From JAGPUQ01 sp049325095 (GTDB lineage Bacteria > Pseudomonadota > Gammaproteobacteria > Pseudomonadales > Porticoccaceae), in NCBI GenBank assembly GCA_049325095.1, contig JBMOPO010000053.1:1-64000 (forward strand): a DNA stretch of 64,000 nucleotides. Reading direction: 5' to 3'. The notes beneath the pieces were generated by a model. That model was not told where the DNA came from, made no database searches, and saw nothing but the letters and a program-made list of their open reading frames with translations. This document shows, piece after piece, positions 61,635 to 64,000 of this stretch. The stretch's first letter is position 1, and each line of letters opens with the position of its first letter. A program made the translations under genes and the position numbers.

Positions 61635-62365
61635 GACAACCGCCCACCGGCATCAGGTGCTGGGCGCCGGCGCCAGTGCTCGCTGCCGCGCAAATAGCGC
61701 GGCTCCAGCCGCTCCGGCGCCAGCAACTCCCCGGCGGCGAAGCGCGGTTCGGCCAACTGCAACACGTCCCGGGCCCGGGCCACCAGATCGCCACGCGGTC
61801 TGGCGACGGGGAAATCCGGCGGCCCGGCGATCGCCCAGCCGTTGCCGAGCGGCACCGGGATGCCCGTGCCCAAAGCGGACCGGACCGCGGCCGCCATGGC
61901 TGCGGGCGCATCGAGGCGATCCTCGCTCAATGCGGTCACCTGCCCCCCGGCGCGCTGATAGAGCCCCCAATAGACCTGTCCCATGCGCGCATCGATCAGG
62001 GTCAGGGCGATAGCTGCGGGGCCCAGGGCCCCGCTGCGCACCCCGGCCTGGGCGAGCGCGGCCAGGGACGAGACCGCGATCACGCCGACCCCGGCGCCAA
62101 AGGCGAGTCCCTGTGCCACCCCGACCCCGATCCGCAATCCGGTGAAGGATCCCGGGCCCACCCCGACGGCGATCGCGTCGAGCTGACTCAGGCGACAGCC
62201 GCTCTCGGCGAGCAGTTGGTCTATCGCGGGCAGCAGCAGCCGGTTATGGCCCCGCACCTCCGCGACCTGCCGCTCGATGGTTCCGTCCCTGGCGCCGAGC
62301 GCCACCGAGCACAGGTCGCCGGAAGTTTCGATCGCCAGCAACACTGCCATCTGTGCGCGCCCCAT
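61631..62365 (-). CDS. tsaB: tRNA threonylcarbamoyladenosine biosynthesis protein TsaB
   Basis: This 244-residue ASKHA-fold protein is the scaffold of the TsaBDE complex that makes t6A37 on ANN-decoding tRNAs. It shows VLLAIETSGDLCSVAL at the N-terminus, RGHNRLLLPAIDQLL and the GVGPGSFTGLRIGVGVAQGLAFG motif (~68–90). The start at 62365 is favoured by GGGGATGA just upstream; ATG 62350 (MAVLLAIETSG) is the alternative. It heads the minus-strand run with the dehydrogenase and apeB. Confidence 0.93.
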   Translation of the reverse strand: MGRAQMAVLLAIETSGDLCSVALGARDGTIERQVAEVRGHNRLLLPAIDQLLAESGCRLSQLDAIAVGVGPGSFTGLRIGVGVAQGLAFGAGVGVIAVSSLAALAQAGVRSGALGPAAIALTLIDARMGQVYWGLYQRAGGQVTALSEDRLDAPAAMAAAVRSALGTGIPVPLGNGWAIAGPPDFPVARPRGDLVARARDVLQLAEPRFAAGELLAPERLEPRYLRGSEHWRRRPAPDAGGRLS

Positions 62366-62411
62366 TCATCCCCATTCAGTCGAGCGGCGAGCGCTCCCCA
62401 ACCGGGCCCCG

Positions 62412-62440
62412 AAAAAAAGCGGCTGCCCTCGCGCAGCCGC
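62412..62440 (-). terminator. Rho-independent terminator of the histone-like gene
   Basis: On the minus strand the perfect stem GCGGCTGC/GCAGCCGC (loop of six) is followed by a run of seven U. It lies ~60 bp past the gene's stop codon and before tsaB. Confidence 0.9.
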
Positions 62441-62499
62441 CTGCAACGAACCGGCCGAGCACGGTTCCTGGCGGACGGCACCAGCGTCCGCCGGGAGCC

Positions 62500-63219
62500 T
62501 CACCCGGACTGCGCCCCGGAAGCCGGTCCCGCCGCTTTGCGTGCCGCCTGCTTCGCGGTGCGGCGCCGCGGGGCGGGCGCCTTGGCCGGTTTGGCGGTGC
62601 TGGCATTGGGTTTGGCGCGCCGGGCCGCGGCTTTCCCGACCGCGGCCTTCTTGACTACGGCCTTCCTGACCACTGCGGATTTCCCCTCGGATACTACGCC
62701 CTTCCTGCCCAGCGCCTTCAGGCCGGTCTGTATCTTTTTCTCCGCCGCCTTGATGCGCCGATCCGCCTTGGCATGCGAAGCCTTCAGCTTGCGCTGATCG
62801 GCAGCGGCGCGGCGCTTGCGCCACCGCTGCTCGAACTTGCCCAGCGCCGCGGCCAAATCCTTGCGCAGCCGCATCTCGATCGTTTTGCGCACCTTGTCGA
62901 CGCGGGCTTTGGCACGCTGCTCGACCGCATCCCTGGCCACCAGCAATCGGGCCAGTTTTTGCTCGGCCAGCGCACTGCGTACGACTTCCCGCGCCCGATG
63001 CAGGGCCGCAGTTTCCTGGCGAACGCTTTCGCGCGCCTTGACCAAGGCGGCCTGCGCCGCCTTGGCACCGGTTTTCAGTGCTTTCTCCCGCACTGCCTTC
63101 ACCTGCGCCCGCGCTTTGGCGAGTTTGGCAGATTGCTGAGCAACCATCCTGCGCGCTGCGGTCAGCGCCGCTTCGGCCTGTTTCAACTTGGCCTTGCCAT
63201 CCACTTTCGTTTCGGTCAT
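62500..63219 (-). CDS. Histone-H1-like Lys/Ala-rich coiled-coil protein
   Basis: A 239-residue, very basic protein. Residues ~1–170 are a long coiled coil of heptads rich in Ala, Lys, Arg and Glu (LKQAEAALTAARRMVAQQSAKL; ALVKARESVRQETAALHRAR). Residues ~180–239 form a histone-H1/AlgP-like tail with repeated VVRKAVVKKAAVGKAA and APRRRTAKQAARKAA. It has no enzyme motif. Such proteins bind DNA or are abundant in the nucleoid. ATG 63219 follows GAGGAG. It is monocistronic with a strong terminator. The coil part is unusual for AlgP-type proteins, so the function is a guess. Confidence 0.8.
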   Translation of the reverse strand: MTETKVDGKAKLKQAEAALTAARRMVAQQSAKLAKARAQVKAVREKALKTGAKAAQAALVKARESVRQETAALHRAREVVRSALAEQKLARLLVARDAVEQRAKARVDKVRKTIEMRLRKDLAAALGKFEQRWRKRRAAADQRKLKASHAKADRRIKAAEKKIQTGLKALGRKGVVSEGKSAVVRKAVVKKAAVGKAAARRAKPNASTAKPAKAPAPRRRTAKQAARKAAGPASGAQSG

Positions 63220-63359
63220 TCGACATCTCCTCGAAGTGCGGGAAGTGATTTTGTTGTTTTGCACAGCCTGGCCTGCCCGATTCTATAGAAGCAAAATTGG
63301 TGTGTCCATCAACCCAAAAAGATTCCGCCAACCCGGATCCGCGAAAAACGGATTCGACG

Positions 63360-64000
63360 TCAAGCGGAAAATTTTTTCTCGATCAACGCGGACAGCACCG
63401 CGACATGCCGCGCATCGGCGTTGAGGCAGGGCACCAGCCGCAACGCAGCGCCGCCTGCGGCCCGGAATGAGCGGGCATTCTCCACGGCGATCTCGGCGAG
63501 GGTTTCCAGACCATCGGTCGCAAATGCCGGGCAGATCACATCGACGGTCGCGATGCCCTCGCGGGCCCAGCGCAGCAGGGTTTCATCGGTGTAGGGTTGC
63601 AGCCATGGCTGCCGGCCGAACCGCGACTGATAGGAGAGCTGCCAGCGGTCGGGCTCCAGCCGCAAGGCGGCCGCGAGCGCCTGCGCGGTGGCCTCGCACT
63701 GGCGGGGATAGGGATCGCCGAGCGCGACGCAGCGCAGCGGGATGCCATGGCAGGAGATCAGCAGTCGATCGCCGCGGCCGCAGCGCGCCCAGTGTGCGCG
63801 CACGCTGGCGGCCAGGGCGGCGATATAGTCGGGGAAATCCGCGTAGCCGTTGACGACCCGCAGGTCGGGAATGCGCCGCGACCGCTGCACGAAATCGGCC
63901 ACCTGATCGTATACCGCGGCCGTGGTGGTGCCCGAATATTGCGGAAACAGAGGGACGACCACGATGGTCTCCGCACCCGCGTCCTGCAACCCGCGCAATT
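63360..64000 (-). CDS. hemH: Ferrochelatase, C-terminal part (runs off the window)
   Basis: The 3' ~213 codons of hemH on the minus strand. They begin upstream of the window edge at 64000 with LRGLQDAGAETIVVVPLFPQY, the strand before the active site. The motif SCHGIPLRC follows, with the catalytic His, then LSYQSRFGRQPWLQPYTDET and the closing CPAFATDGLETLAEI. It inserts Fe(II) into protoporphyrin IX to make haem. A 2Fe–2S-binding Cys cluster at the C-terminus is not seen. The first ~half lies outside the window. Confidence 0.94.
   Translation of the reverse strand, partial: LRGLQDAGAETIVVVPLFPQYSGTTTAAVYDQVADFVQRSRRIPDLRVVNGYADFPDYIAALAASVRAHWARCGRGDRLLISCHGIPLRCVALGDPYPRQCEATAQALAAALRLEPDRWQLSYQSRFGRQPWLQPYTDETLLRWAREGIATVDVICPAFATDGLETLAEIAVENARSFRAAGGAALRLVPCLNADARHVAVLSALIEKKFSA

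Overview
The window is high-GC, densely packed bacterial chromosome from a gammaproteobacterium. The block secB–ntrC–ntrB–DUF4124–glnA–thiI–typA, together with pilU, tsaB, rsmE, znuAB and a BaeSR-type two-component system, suggests a purple-sulfur or Ectothiorhodospira-like (Chromatiales-type) lineage. This assignment rests on gene content and order only. No rRNA, tRNA or CRISPR array was seen.

Layout. 1–330: the right end of an ISL3-like insertion sequence cuts off the 5' part of a glutaredoxin gene just upstream of secB. 0.4–9.5 kb: nitrogen control (ntrBC, glnA with a candidate sigma-54/NtrC region), thiI and typA. 9.5–16.3 kb: an orphan membrane sensor domain, tag, pip–dtd, a frameshifted IS5-family element inserted exactly at the stop codon of an acyl-CoA dehydrogenase gene, dispersed palindromic repeats, and pilU. 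16.4–22.3 kb: a leucine/isovalerate (or acyclic terpene) catabolic operon comprising an acyl-CoA dehydrogenase, an SDR and a biotin-dependent acyl-CoA carboxylase.

22.5–26.3 kb is the most interesting region. A small two-domain multicopper oxidase is transcribed divergently from an operon of outer-membrane porin, covalent-FMN-type FMN_bind protein and PepSY membrane protein. The two candidate promoters face away from a shared Fur-box-like operator. This looks like an iron-regulated redox/iron-handling module. 26.8–33.7 kb: a MacAB–TolC-like efflux system opposite baeSR, whose sensor kinase is broken by one in-frame amber codon.

34.3–43.9 kb: a CaiB-family CoA-transferase, then a long minus-strand run of ferritin-like gene, ureE-ureF-ureG and urtABCDE (urea ABC transporter), with no urease structural genes or ureD. 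44–49.2 kb: zinc handling (CDF exporter, znuB, znuA, a coiled-coil outer-membrane protein and a small His-rich membrane protein, without znuC) and an SDR. 49.3–55.7 kb: a MoxR/VWA pair and a large HAMP–PAS–GGDEF–EAL protein. 55.7–64 kb: Smr protein, PhoX phosphatase, rsmE and apeB convergent on a perfect 30-bp palindrome, a 3-hydroxyisobutyrate-dehydrogenase-family gene, tsaB, a histone-H1-like Lys/Ala-rich protein, and the 3' part of hemH running off the window.
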